From a bacterium UBA2214 (GTDB taxonomy: Bacteria > Zhuqueibacterota > Zhuqueibacteria > Residuimicrobiales > Residuimicrobiaceae): DNA of 17,207 bases. The notes below the pieces were generated by a model. The model had not been told where the DNA came from. It was given only the letters and a program-made list of their open reading frames with translations, and did no database searches. A program made the translations under genes and the position numbers. Of the stretch, positions 1 through 7,100 are shown in pieces (position 1 is the first letter of the stretch; every line of letters begins with the position of its first letter). The DNA lies in contig DCUM01000151.1 of the NCBI GenBank assembly GCA_002327255.1, positions 25,426 through 42,632 on the forward strand, written 5' to 3'.

Positions 1-2782
1 GCAACCAGGGCAGCGGGAAGGCGGCTTTTTCGCGGCTGTAGCTGTGGCTCCAGGCGTCGGCGCTGACTTCGGCCGAGGTGTGCGGCGCGTTCTTGAGCAC
101 ATTGTCCAGCTTGTCCGCCTTGCCGTCGATCACTTCCTGGATTTCCGCGCGGATCCGGATCAGCGCATCGCAGAAACGGTCCAGCTCGCCCTGATCCTCG
201 CTTTCGGTGGGTTCCACCATGATCGAATTGTGCACCGGGAAGGCCACCGTGGGCGCGTGGAAATTATAATCCATCAGGCGCTTGGCGATGTCTTCCGCCT
301 CGATGCCGTGAGCCTTGAATTCCGCCAGGTCGAAAATCATTTCATGGGCGACGCGCCCCCGGGTGCCGGTATAGAGCACCTGGTAATAGGGGCCCAGTCG
401 CGCCGCGATGTAATTGGCATTGAGGATGGCGTAACGCGTTGCATCGCCCAGGCCTGCACTGCCCATCAGTTTGATATAGGCGTAGGAGATGAGCAGGATA
501 CTGGCGCTGCCATAGGGCGTGGCGCTCACCGCCGGAATCGCCTTGCTGCCGCCGACAGGGACCAGGGGGTGGCCCGGCAGGAAAGGCTGGAGATGCGCGG
601 CGACGCAGATGGGGCCCATGCCCGGACCGCCGCCGCCGTGGGGAATCGCGAAGGTCTTGTGGAGATTGAGATGGCAGACGTCGGCGCCAATCACCGCCGG
701 ATTGGTCAATCCCACCTGGGCGTTCATGTTGGCGCCGTCCATATAGACCTGGCCGCCGTTTTCGTGGATGATGTGGCAGATTTCAATGATCTTTTCCTCA
801 AAGACGCCGTGGGTCGATGGATAGGTGACCATCAGGCAGGAGAGGGTATCCTTGTACGCTTCGGCTCTGGCTTTCAGATCGGCGACGTCGATGTTGCCGT
901 GGTTGTCGCAGGCGACCACCACGACCTCCATGCCGGCCATGATGGCGCTGGCGGGGTTGGTGCCATGGGCCGAGGAGGGGATGAGCGCGACGGTGCGCTG
1001 CAGATCGCCGCGCGAACGATGCCAGGCGCGGATGACCATGAGTCCGGCGAATTCGCCCTGGGCGCCGGAATTGGGCTCGAACGATGCGGCGGCGAAACCG
1101 GTGATCTTGCACAAATCCTTCTCCAGTTCCGCGATCATTTCGAGGTAGCCCGCCGCCTGATCCTGCGGTGCGAAGGGATGCAGCCTGCTGAAACCGGGCC
1201 AGCTCAACGCCAGCATCTCCGCCGTGCCGTTCAGTTTCATGGTGCAGGATCCCAACGGAATCATGGAGGTGGTGAGGGAGAGGTCCTTCTTTTCCAGACT
1301 TTTCAGATAGCGCACTATTTTGTGTTCGGAGCGGTATTTGCTGAAGACCGGATGCGTCATGAAAGCCGAGGTGCGCTGCAAGGCGCCGCCGATGACGGGG
1401 CGCGCCTTCGCGTCCCCTGCGACCGCGTGCTCTTTCACACCTTTGGCGTCCGCGAAGAGCGAGACGATTTCATCGATGTCCCGAGGCTGCACCGTCTCGT
1501 CCAGGGCGATGGCGAGGTGCTGGATATCGATGGTGCGGAAGTTGATGCCGCGGGTCAGGGCCGCTTCGCGGATTTTTTCCACTTCCGCCTTGCTGGCCTG
1601 AATTTTCAGCGTATCGAAAAACGTTGCATTGAGCTGCCGGTAGCCGAGTCTTTCCAAAGAGGCGGCGAGCACGCGCGCCAGGTGATGGACGCGGCCGGCG
1701 ATGTTCTCCAGGCCTTGCGGGCCGTGCCAGACGCCGTACATCCCCGCCATGATGGCCAGGAGCGCCTGGGCGGTGCAGATGTTGGAGGTGGCTTTTTCGC
1801 GGCGGATGTGCTGTTCACGCGTCTGCAGGGCCATGCGATAGGCTTTTTTACCATGGCGGTCGACCGAGACGCCGATGATGCGGCCGGGCATCTGGCGAAC
1901 GTATTCGGTGCGGGTGGCGAAGAAGGCGGCGTGGGGGCCGCCGAATCCCATGGGCACGCCGAAACGCTGCGCACTTCCCAGGACGATGTCGGCGCCCATC
2001 TCCCCCGGGGGCGTCAACAGCACCAGCGCGAGCAGATCGGCGGCCACAGCCACCAGGGCGCCTTTGGCGTGCGCCTGCTCGATGAAGGCGCGCGGATCCT
2101 GCACATTGCCGTCGACATCCGGGTACTGGATGAGGACGCCGAAGACGCGATCGTCGATGACGGTTTCGGCAAGATTCGCAACGCGCACCTCAATGTCGTG
2201 GGGTGCGGAGCGGGTCTTGAGCACATCGATGGTCTGCGGCAGGCATTTGTCCGAGACGAGAAAGAGATTGTTTTGCGGATCGCGCGTCTTTTTGCTGTTG
2301 AGGCGGTGGATCATGCTCATGGCCTCGGCGGCGGCAGTCGCCTCGTCAAGCAGAGAGGCATTGGCGACCGCCATGCCGGTGAGGTCGCTGACCATATGCT
2401 GGAAGACCAGCAGGGCTTCGAGGCGCCCCTGGGAGATTTCCGCCTGATAGGGCGTGTATTGGGTGTACCAGCCGGGATTTTCAAAGATATTGCGCAGGAT
2501 GACGGGCGGGGTGATGGTGTCGTAAAAGCCCAGTCCGATATAGGAACGGAACACCCGGTTCCGGGCCGCCAGTTTCTGCAGGTGTTGCAGCAGTTGATAT
2601 TCGCCGACAGGGGCCTGTTGATCGAAGGCTTCTTTGAGACGGATGCTGGCGGGGATGGTCTCGTCGATGAGCGCGTCCAGGGAGTTTATGCCGATTTGCG
2701 CCAGCATATCGCGTTTTTCGGCTTCATCCGGCCCGATATGACGGAAGGGGAAAGCGTCCGTTGCGGGGAAATCGTTTTTCAT
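1..2782 (-). CDS. gcvP: Glycine dehydrogenase (decarboxylating), P-protein; C-terminus cut off by window edge
   Basis: Reading the minus strand from the ATG at 2782-2780 gives 927 codons of a full-length-type GcvP that is still open at position 1. The family's usual length is about 950-960 residues, so roughly the last 30 are missing. P-protein is the PLP enzyme of the cytosolic glycine cleavage system: it decarboxylates glycine and passes the aminomethyl group to lipoylated H-protein. The N-terminus has the typical FRHIGPDE and the TPYQAEISQGRLE stretch. The C-terminal half has SCTMKLN, SAHGTNPASA and the PLP-lysine motif HLNLHKTFAIPHGGGGPG, with the lysine at about residue 709. Both halves are in one chain, so this is the fused form rather than split GcvPA/GcvPB. 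A good Shine-Dalgarno (GAGG, minus strand 2791-2788, 5 nt from the ATG) fixes the start. It lies 20 nt after the barrel gene, probably in one transcript. No glycine riboswitch is apparent upstream. Confidence 0.97.
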   Translation of the reverse strand, partial: MKNDFPATDAFPFRHIGPDEAEKRDMLAQIGINSLDALIDETIPASIRLKEAFDQQAPVGEYQLLQHLQKLAARNRVFRSYIGLGFYDTITPPVILRNIFENPGWYTQYTPYQAEISQGRLEALLVFQHMVSDLTGMAVANASLLDEATAAAEAMSMIHRLNSKKTRDPQNNLFLVSDKCLPQTIDVLKTRSAPHDIEVRVANLAETVIDDRVFGVLIQYPDVDGNVQDPRAFIEQAHAKGALVAVAADLLALVLLTPPGEMGADIVLGSAQRFGVPMGFGGPHAAFFATRTEYVRQMPGRIIGVSVDRHGKKAYRMALQTREQHIRREKATSNICTAQALLAIMAGMYGVWHGPQGLENIAGRVHHLARVLAASLERLGYRQLNATFFDTLKIQASKAEVEKIREAALTRGINFRTIDIQHLAIALDETVQPRDIDEIVSLFADAKGVKEHAVAGDAKARPVIGGALQRTSAFMTHPVFSKYRSEHKIVRYLKSLEKKDLSLTTSMIPLGSCTMKLNGTAEMLALSWPGFSRLHPFAPQDQAAGYLEMIAELEKDLCKITGFAAASFEPNSGAQGEFAGLMVIRAWHRSRGDLQRTVALIPSSAHGTNPASAIMAGMEVVVVACDNHGNIDVADLKARAEAYKDTLSCLMVTYPSTHGVFEEKIIEICHIIHENGGQVYMDGANMNAQVGLTNPAVIGADVCHLNLHKTFAIPHGGGGPGMGPICVAAHLQPFLPGHPLVPVGGSKAIPAVSATPYGSASILLISYAYIKLMGSAGLGDATRYAILNANYIAARLGPYYQVLYTGTRGRVAHEMIFDLAEFKAHGIEAEDIAKRLMDYNFHAPTVAFPVHNSIMVEPTESEDQGELDRFCDALIRIRAEIQEVIDGKADKLDNVLKNAPHTSAEVSADAWSHSYSREKAAFPLPWL

Positions 2783-2802
2783 GCAGACCTCATCAATTAG
2801 TG

Positions 2803-3267
2803 TTATAGAAAAAGACGAATGCCGATGCCACCGTCGATGTCGAACCCGGTGCCGGGGGCAAGGAGAACGACGGGGACAATCTCGGCGAATATTTCCACAG
2901 GAATGGTTTTGAATCCATAATCGAGTCCGAAGGGCAGACGGATGCCCAGCACGGTGCGATCGTCAAAGCGGATCATGCCGCCAAAGCCGTAATGCCAGTC
3001 CATGAAAAGCGAATGCACCGGAAGCGCCTGCGGCTGCTGGTACAAATAGTCGGCGTGGAAATAGAAAGATTTTTGCTCACCGGTGGACCAGGCGGCGGCG
3101 GCGTCGAAGGCCTGCTGCGGGGCGCACCATTTTTTGGCGCTCAATCCGGTCGGGGCGCCGAAAATGAAGCCCACGCCGACGCCCTGGTGCACATCGGCCG
3201 CTGCGGCGGAGATGAGACAAAAGAGGAAGAGAAAGATGATGCAGGGCGAATGATGTTGGTTTTTCAT
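2803..3267 (-). CDS. Small outer-membrane beta-barrel-like protein (DUF3996-like)
   Basis: A 154-residue protein with an N-terminal signal peptide (hydrophobic core IIFLFLFCLIS, likely signal-peptidase I site after the alanine run near residue 24). The mature part begins with a glycine-rich strand, GVGVGFIFGAPTGLSAK. Alternating hydrophobic/aromatic segments follow, then PVEIFAEIVPVVLL and a closing GGIGIRLFL. That arrangement, short with GxPTGLSxK near the start and an EIFxEIxP plus GGIGxR end, resembles the DUF3996/BAPKO_0422-like group of small outer-membrane barrels, whose function is not established. The family call is from memory of the pattern. The start at 3267-3265 has no strong Shine-Dalgarno. 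The gene ends 20 nt before gcvP on the same strand, so the two are probably cotranscribed, although no functional link to glycine cleavage is obvious. Confidence 0.8.
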   Translation of the reverse strand: MKNQHHSPCIIFLFLFCLISAAAADVHQGVGVGFIFGAPTGLSAKKWCAPQQAFDAAAAWSTGEQKSFYFHADYLYQQPQALPVHSLFMDWHYGFGGMIRFDDRTVLGIRLPFGLDYGFKTIPVEIFAEIVPVVLLAPGTGFDIDGGIGIRLFL

Positions 3268-3412
3268 ATTGAATGGAGTTTATTTCACTTTTGCGGCGAT
3301 AAATTAGGCAATTATTTTGAAAAAAACATCTTTTTTTCTGAATGAATAATTTTATGGTTTTTATGTATTCTTTTTAATACCTTATTTTACCATGATAACA
3401 TCAGGAACCCAT
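3268..3412. promoter_or_regulatory. Divergent AT-rich promoter region
   Basis: This 145-nt spacer separates the minus-strand barrel/gcvP unit from the plus-strand exonuclease, so it must drive both directions. Positions 3300-3400 are strikingly AT-rich (runs of A and T, TTGAAA at 3317-3322, several TAAT-like words) against GC-rich flanking genes. I could not place a -35/-10 pair with good spacing in either direction, nor a convincing Bacteroidetes-type -7/-33 pair. The promoter call therefore rests on gene orientation and composition only. Confidence 0.45.
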
Positions 3413-4246
3413 ATGCCTTATGAACAACAAAGCCTGAATTTTGAGGAGGCGGATGTGTTGCTGCAGAATTTGCATTTGACCCGTCCCCTGGTCTTTTTCG
3501 ATCTTGAAACCACCGGACTCGATCTGCAGATGGATCGCATCGTCCAGTTCGCCTTTCTCCGCGTCGAGGTCGATAAAACGGTGCGCGATTGGCAGGAACT
3601 GGTCAATCCCGGTATCGCCATTCCACCGGAGGCGACGGGGGTTCATCACATCAGCGATGACCTGGTTGCCGACAAGCCGGTGTTCGCCGTGTTTGCTCCC
3701 CGGGTTGAGGCCTTCATCGCGGGATGCGACCTGGCGGGTTACAATATTGCGCGCTTTGACGTGCCTTTTCTGCAGGCGGAGATGGAACGAGCCGGCCAGG
3801 CACTGACGTTGGCGGAGGTGCGCATCATCGATGCCCAGACCATCTATCACCGCAAGGAGCCGCGCGATCTCGGCGCGGCATACCGGTTTTTCTGCCGCAA
3901 GGAGATGAGCGGCGCTCATGATGCCATGGTCGACGTCCGCGCCACCCTGGAGGTGCTGGACGGGCAATTGCAGAAGTATGGCGATCTGCCGCAGCACGTC
4001 GAAGAACTGGCGGCATTTTGTAATATGGACGATGGGACGCGATTTGTCACAGCGGATCGAAAATTTTACTGGCGTTATCGCGAGGCGGCTTTGGGTTTTG
4101 GCAAATACCGCGGCAAGAGTCTGAACTGGGTGCACCAAAACGATCCCGATTATCTGCAGTGGATGGTTACTCAGGAGTGGTCCGGGGAGACGCGGCAGAT
4201 GCTGCTCGCGGCGCAACGTGGCGAGTATCCCAGAAATGAAGAATAG
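3413..4246 (+). CDS. DEDDh-family 3'-5' exonuclease with ExoX-like C-terminal region
   Basis: A 277-residue protein. The ATG at 3413 is preferred over one 21 nt upstream because AGGA (3403-3406) lies 6 nt before it. The DnaQ/epsilon-type exonuclease domain spans about residues 24-190. Exo I is DLETTG (Asp30, Glu32), Exo II is AGYNIARFD (Asp116), and Exo III is HDAMVD (His169, Asp174). All four acidic residues and the histidine of the DEDDh set are present, so two-metal hydrolysis of 3' ends is expected. The C-terminal FGKYRGKSLNWV...DPDYLQWM segment (about 229-253) matches the small domain found at the end of exodeoxyribonuclease X-like proteins and some helicases. A role in DNA repair or recombination is likely, but the exact substrate is unknown. 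It is not fused to a polymerase or a GIY-YIG domain. Its last 11 bases overlap the next gene. Confidence 0.9.
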   Translation: MPYEQQSLNFEEADVLLQNLHLTRPLVFFDLETTGLDLQMDRIVQFAFLRVEVDKTVRDWQELVNPGIAIPPEATGVHHISDDLVADKPVFAVFAPRVEAFIAGCDLAGYNIARFDVPFLQAEMERAGQALTLAEVRIIDAQTIYHRKEPRDLGAAYRFFCRKEMSGAHDAMVDVRATLEVLDGQLQKYGDLPQHVEELAAFCNMDDGTRFVTADRKFYWRYREAALGFGKYRGKSLNWVHQNDPDYLQWMVTQEWSGETRQMLLAAQRGEYPRNEE

Positions 4247-5894
4247 TCCCGAGCGTCCCCTGTCCCGGTTCATGAAGAGGCGGTGGTGGCCGGGAATTCT
4301 TCTCATCGTTTTGACGCTGGCGGCCTATGCGCCCGTTTTCGAGGCCCAATTCGTCAATTACGATGATATCGAATATGTGACCGGCAATGTGCCCGTGAAC
4401 AGCGGCCTGTCGGTGACAAATTTCATCTGGGCTTTCAGTACTTTTCATGCCAGCAACTGGCATCCCCTGACCTGGCTCAGCCATCAAATGGATTGTGCGC
4501 TTTTTGGTGCCGATGCCGCTGCGCACCACGGCATGAACCTGCTCTGGCATGTGGCGGCCGGTTTGATGTTGTTCGCCTTGATGCTGCGCCTGACGCGTCG
4601 CGTCGCTTTGAGCTTTATGGTGGCCGGGTTGTTTCTCCTCCACCCGCTCAACGTCGAATCCGTCGCCTGGATCGCGGAGCGCAAGAACACCCTGAGCACC
4701 TTTTTTCTCTTCGCCGCTGTGCTGACCTGGGCGGGCCATATCGAAAAACCGTCACGGATGAAACACGCAGCGGCCTTGGCGTTGTTCGCCCTGGGATTGA
4801 TGGCCAAGCAGATGCTGGTGACGCTGCCGTTTCTCCTGCTCATTCTCGACTTTTGGCCGCTGCAGCGCCCCGGCTCCGCAGCCACCGGAGCAAAAAAGGC
4901 GTCCGCGTCTGCCGTATGGCGGAGGCTTGTATGGGAGAAGAGGTACTTTTTTCTGCTTTCATTGCTGGCCGGGATTGCGGTGTTGCTGGCGCAAGCGCAC
5001 GGCGGCGCCGTACAGTCCCTGGAGAGCGTTGGTCCGGGCGCGCGCATCGGCAACGCCGTTCATTCGATTTTCAGTTATATCGGTAAAATGGTGTGGCCGC
5101 GGGACCTGGCGGTGATGTACCCGCATCCGCGCAACGCCTTCACCAGCCCTGTCGTCCTGATCGCCCTGCTCGCCCTGCTGGCGATTACACAGCTGCTGTG
5201 GCGGCTGCGGCGCAAAGCGCCCTACGGGCTGGCGGGGTGGCTGTGGTATGTGGTGGCGCTGGCGCCGGTGATCGGCATCATCCAGGTCGGCCTGCAGGCG
5301 CGGGCGGACCGCTACGCCTATGTGCCGCTGGTGGGACTTTTCATCATGCTGGTCTTCGCCGGCGAGAAAATCCTCAGCCGGCTAAAAGCGCCGCCGCCGG
5401 CGCAATTTCTCACCGGCCTCGGGATTCTCGTGATTCTGGGCGGAGTGACCTGGCGTCAGGCGCGGGTCTGGGAGAACAGCATCTCCCTCTTTGACCACGC
5501 CGCGCGGGTGACGCGTGACAATGATCTGGCGCATCTCAATCTCGGCGTCGCGCTGTATGAGGAGGGTCGCGCGCAAGAGGCGATGGTGCACTTTGAGGAG
5601 GCCATTCGCATCCGTCCGCAGGATGATTCAGGCTATAACAATCTCGGCTATGTCCTGCTCAACCTGGATCGGCTGGAGGAGGCGGCGCCTCTGCTGCGCC
5701 GCGCCCTGGCGCTGGATGCCGCGAATCCGGCGGCGCATAACAATCTCGGCAAGGTTTTGTTCAAACAGGGACGCCATGCGGAGGCGCTGACGCATTTCGA
5801 GTCCGCCGTCCGCCTGCTGCCGGGATTTCAGGAAGCGGAAAATAACCGGCGCGAGACGCGGAGGGTCCTGGAAATGGACGAATCGCAAGAGTGA
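4236..5894 (+). CDS. Multi-pass GT-C-like glycosyltransferase with C-terminal TPR repeats (TMTC-like)
   Basis: A 552-residue membrane protein with about ten or eleven hydrophobic segments between residues 15 and 415, followed by a soluble tail of roughly 124 residues with three tetratricopeptide repeats (NLGVALYEEGR..., NLGYVLLNLDR..., NLGKVLFKQGR...). The first external loop carries an acidic YDDIEYV motif (Asp43, Asp44), where GT-C enzymes place their catalytic acid. NWHPLTWLSHQMDCALFG and HPLNVESVAWIAERKN follow, both characteristic of the bacterial relatives of TMTC O-mannosyltransferases. A polyprenyl-phosphate-sugar donor is likely by family, but sugar and acceptor are unknown. The ATG at 4236 overlaps the exonuclease stop, which suggests translational coupling. 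A GTG at 4218 and an ATG at 4272 are alternative starts, and none has a strong Shine-Dalgarno. There is no functional link to the exonuclease beyond adjacency. Confidence 0.85.
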   Translation: MKNSPERPLSRFMKRRWWPGILLIVLTLAAYAPVFEAQFVNYDDIEYVTGNVPVNSGLSVTNFIWAFSTFHASNWHPLTWLSHQMDCALFGADAAAHHGMNLLWHVAAGLMLFALMLRLTRRVALSFMVAGLFLLHPLNVESVAWIAERKNTLSTFFLFAAVLTWAGHIEKPSRMKHAAALALFALGLMAKQMLVTLPFLLLILDFWPLQRPGSAATGAKKASASAVWRRLVWEKRYFFLLSLLAGIAVLLAQAHGGAVQSLESVGPGARIGNAVHSIFSYIGKMVWPRDLAVMYPHPRNAFTSPVVLIALLALLAITQLLWRLRRKAPYGLAGWLWYVVALAPVIGIIQVGLQARADRYAYVPLVGLFIMLVFAGEKILSRLKAPPPAQFLTGLGILVILGGVTWRQARVWENSISLFDHAARVTRDNDLAHLNLGVALYEEGRAQEAMVHFEEAIRIRPQDDSGYNNLGYVLLNLDRLEEAAPLLRRALALDAANPAAHNNLGKVLFKQGRHAEALTHFESAVRLLPGFQEAENNRRETRRVLEMDESQE

Positions 5895-6065
5895 CCGGCA
5901 AGCGGGGATACTGATTCAACCTGAAAATGGCCAGGCGAAGTACGGTGCGCCGGCCCGGTGCGGGGCATCCAGAGTCTGACAGGGAATTGCATTTTTGTGA
6001 CCTGGCGCAGAACCAATAGGAGCCGGTGAGCGTTAAAGGGAATAATATCAGACTATTTTGCTATT

Positions 6066-6187
6066 TGGGTATAACAACACCCAGGGCACCAAACCATAAA
6101 GGGAAATGGCTTTTGTCCTGATCTATTCAGGAAATTTCGATAGGATGGCAGGAGGGCTCTCTGAGCCCGACGGTGGGCTCCACCTGC
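6066..6187. repeat. Cluster of short perfect hairpins (possible structured RNA or element remnant)
   Basis: Four perfect stems occur within about 120 nt: TGGGT/ACCCA (6066-6070 with 6079-6083), TCCTGA/TCAGGA (6116-6121 with 6127-6132), GGGCTC/GAGCCC with a TCT loop (6154-6159 with 6163-6168), and GGTGG/CCACC with a GCT loop (6172-6176 with 6180-6184). GCAGG (6148-6152) and CCTGC (6183-6187) could enclose the last two as an outer helix, although this competes with the final bases of the GGTGG stem. None is followed by a T-run, so intrinsic terminators are unlikely. I do not recognise an RNA family. Confidence 0.4.
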
Positions 6188-6190
6188 TTT

Positions 6191-6339
6191 GAGGCTGTTG
6201 AAAAAGGGTTTTTCCTGACATTGCTACGATTTATGCAGCAAATCCGGAAAATCTGCATCCATAAAAACAGTCGCATACGGAACCCCGGGGTCACAAGAAA
6301 CGGCGACGCCGGGGTTGATGGGGTTTTTTCAACAGCGTC
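6191..6339. mobile_element. MITE-like element, about 149 bp, with 15-nt terminal inverted repeats
   Basis: GAGGCTGTTGAAAAA (6191-6205) is matched at the far end by the inverted copy TTTTTCAACAGCGTC (6325-6339), 14 of 15 positions pairing and the inner 12 perfect. A second inverted pair, AACCCCGG (6281-6288) and CCGGGGTT (6309-6316), lies inside. The element is too short for a transposase, and no transposase fragment was seen in any frame. TTGAG occurs just outside or overlapping both ends (6189-6193, 6340-6344) but not at exactly matching offsets, so the target-site duplication is unresolved. Ends beginning CTGTTGAAAAA are familiar from DDE insertion sequences, which is the basis for the mobile call. 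A large stem-loop RNA is the alternative. Confidence 0.5.
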
Positions 6340-6471
6340 TTGAGGTGGGGCACACCGTTAAAGATGGTCAGAGTCGGGCCCCCTCTGCAAGATGGAGTCC
6401 AACAGGCCGCCCTCTGGAGAGGTCTCCTGCAAACAATTGATAATTAATAAAATAGACGCATCAGTTTTCGT

Positions 6472-6559
6472 GCCCGGATTAGGTGTTATCGAGTTAAACC
6501 GGTAAGCCGAAGGGTGGTCGATTTCCTGATGAGTTTGCCAGGTAACACCGAATCCGGGC
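6472..6559. repeat. 88-bp inverted-repeat structure ahead of the lipoprotein/receptor operon
   Basis: GCCCGGATT-A-GGTGTTA (6472-6488) pairs with TAACACC-G-AATCCGGGC (6543-6559): 16 of 17 positions are complementary, with one A-G mismatch. The enclosed 54 nt can form further helices that abut this stem: TCGA/TCGA (6489-6492 with 6518-6521), CGG-TAAG-CCG (6500-6509), and CCTG/CAGG (6525-6528 with 6539-6542). Together they make a multi-branched junction. The structure ends 70 nt before the lipoprotein ATG on the same strand. Two readings fit: a cis-regulatory leader RNA for the operon, or a tiny non-autonomous transposable element with 17-nt terminal repeats. It matched no riboswitch consensus I know. 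Confidence 0.5.
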
Positions 6560-6629
6560 CGTATATACGAATTATTCAGGTTACGAGTCCGAGACGGTTT
6601 TGTGAAAAAAATGGCAGGTTTGATCAAGT

Positions 6630-7100
6630 ATGCATAAAGTATTGATGTTTGCTCTTGTGTTGCTGACTTTGACGTCCGCCTGCGAGATCGACCACGGCCT
6701 CGGCCTCATCGAATCGGAGATTCGCGGTCGGGTGATTTTTACCAATCCCGGCGCCCAGCCGGAAAAGATCGACGCGGCGCGCGTGGTGGCGGTGGTGAAT
6801 TTCCCGCCGCAGGGATTGGGGGATCTGGTGATCACCAACACTTCGCTCAATCTGAGTCAGGAGACCCCGGGGTTCCGGCTCCCGGCGCCCCTGGCGCGTT
6901 ACCAGGTCATCGCGGCCATCTACCGCGAGAAGGGCAAGGACTGGGATTACAGCAATATTCTCGGTATTTACGGACTCGACGAGGCTCATGGCTGGGAAAT
7001 TCAATCTGTCGTCCTCGACAAAGCGCATCCCATCGCGCAGGATATTGAAATTTTCTGCACCTGGCCGGCATCTCATGAAGGGCGCAGTGGCCATGATTAA
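6630..7100 (+). CDS. Small predicted lipoprotein, first gene of the receptor operon
   Basis: A 156-residue protein that starts with a hydrophobic signal sequence and a lipobox-like LTSAC (Cys18), so it is probably acylated and anchored in the outer or inner membrane. The lipobox is not ideal because Thr is at -3. The mature part, IRGRVIFTNPG...IDAARVVAVVNFPP...YQVIAAIYREKG, alternates short beta-strands. It looks like a beta-sandwich of the prealbumin/Cna-B type, which is my inference from pattern only. I do not recognise a named family. There is no clear Shine-Dalgarno before the ATG, as is common in FCB bacteria. Its final codons overlap the TonB-dependent receptor start by 8 nt, so the two are translationally coupled. 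It is likely an accessory surface or periplasmic partner of the receptor. Confidence 0.85.
   Translation: MHKVLMFALVLLTLTSACEIDHGLGLIESEIRGRVIFTNPGAQPEKIDAARVVAVVNFPPQGLGDLVITNTSLNLSQETPGFRLPAPLARYQVIAAIYREKGKDWDYSNILGIYGLDEAHGWEIQSVVLDKAHPIAQDIEIFCTWPASHEGRSGHD

Larger units (their letters stand above)
5895..6629. other. 735-bp intergenic region without a credible gene, rich in inverted repeats
   Basis: No open frame here has a recognisable product, coding-like composition and a plausible start together. Three things stand out, each listed separately: a cluster of short perfect hairpins (6066-6187), a MITE-like inverted-repeat element (6191-6339), and a compact 88-bp inverted-repeat structure (6472-6559). 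The stretch at 6430-6455 is AT-rich and contains TTGATA (6437-6442) and TAAAAT (6448-6453). These are too close together to be a matched promoter pair, but the promoter of the following operon may lie here. Positions 5895-6060 and 6340-6430 show nothing I can name. Confidence 0.6.

Noticed and set aside
44..2800. A 918-codon open frame on the plus strand opposite gcvP
   Set aside because: It is antisense to an unmistakable GcvP with a conserved PLP-lysine motif. Its translation is His/Asp/Gly-rich with no domain, as expected for a shadow frame in GC-rich coding DNA.
2783..3412. Glycine riboswitch controlling gcvP
   Set aside because: The barrel gene fills most of the upstream space, and the 145-nt AT-rich spacer shows no tandem glycine-aptamer motifs.
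3401..4306. A 301-codon minus-strand frame over the exonuclease
   Set aside because: The plus strand carries all DEDDh motifs; the antisense product has no recognisable features.
6472..6559. Integron attC site
   Set aside because: The GTTA...TAAC orientation is opposite to the attC core-site order (YAAC...GTTR), and no integrase or cassette is nearby.
6472..6559. Cobalamin or TPP riboswitch, or hammerhead ribozyme (CTGATGAG present)
   Set aside because: The B12-box and TPP core motifs are missing, and CTGATGAG is not followed by the required GAAA and cleavage triplet in a hammerhead layout.
6358..6627. An 89-codon minus-strand frame between the hairpin elements and the lipoprotein gene
   Set aside because: It runs through the 88-bp inverted repeat, has no Shine-Dalgarno and no recognisable family. 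It could be a fragment inside a repeat but cannot be supported as a gene.
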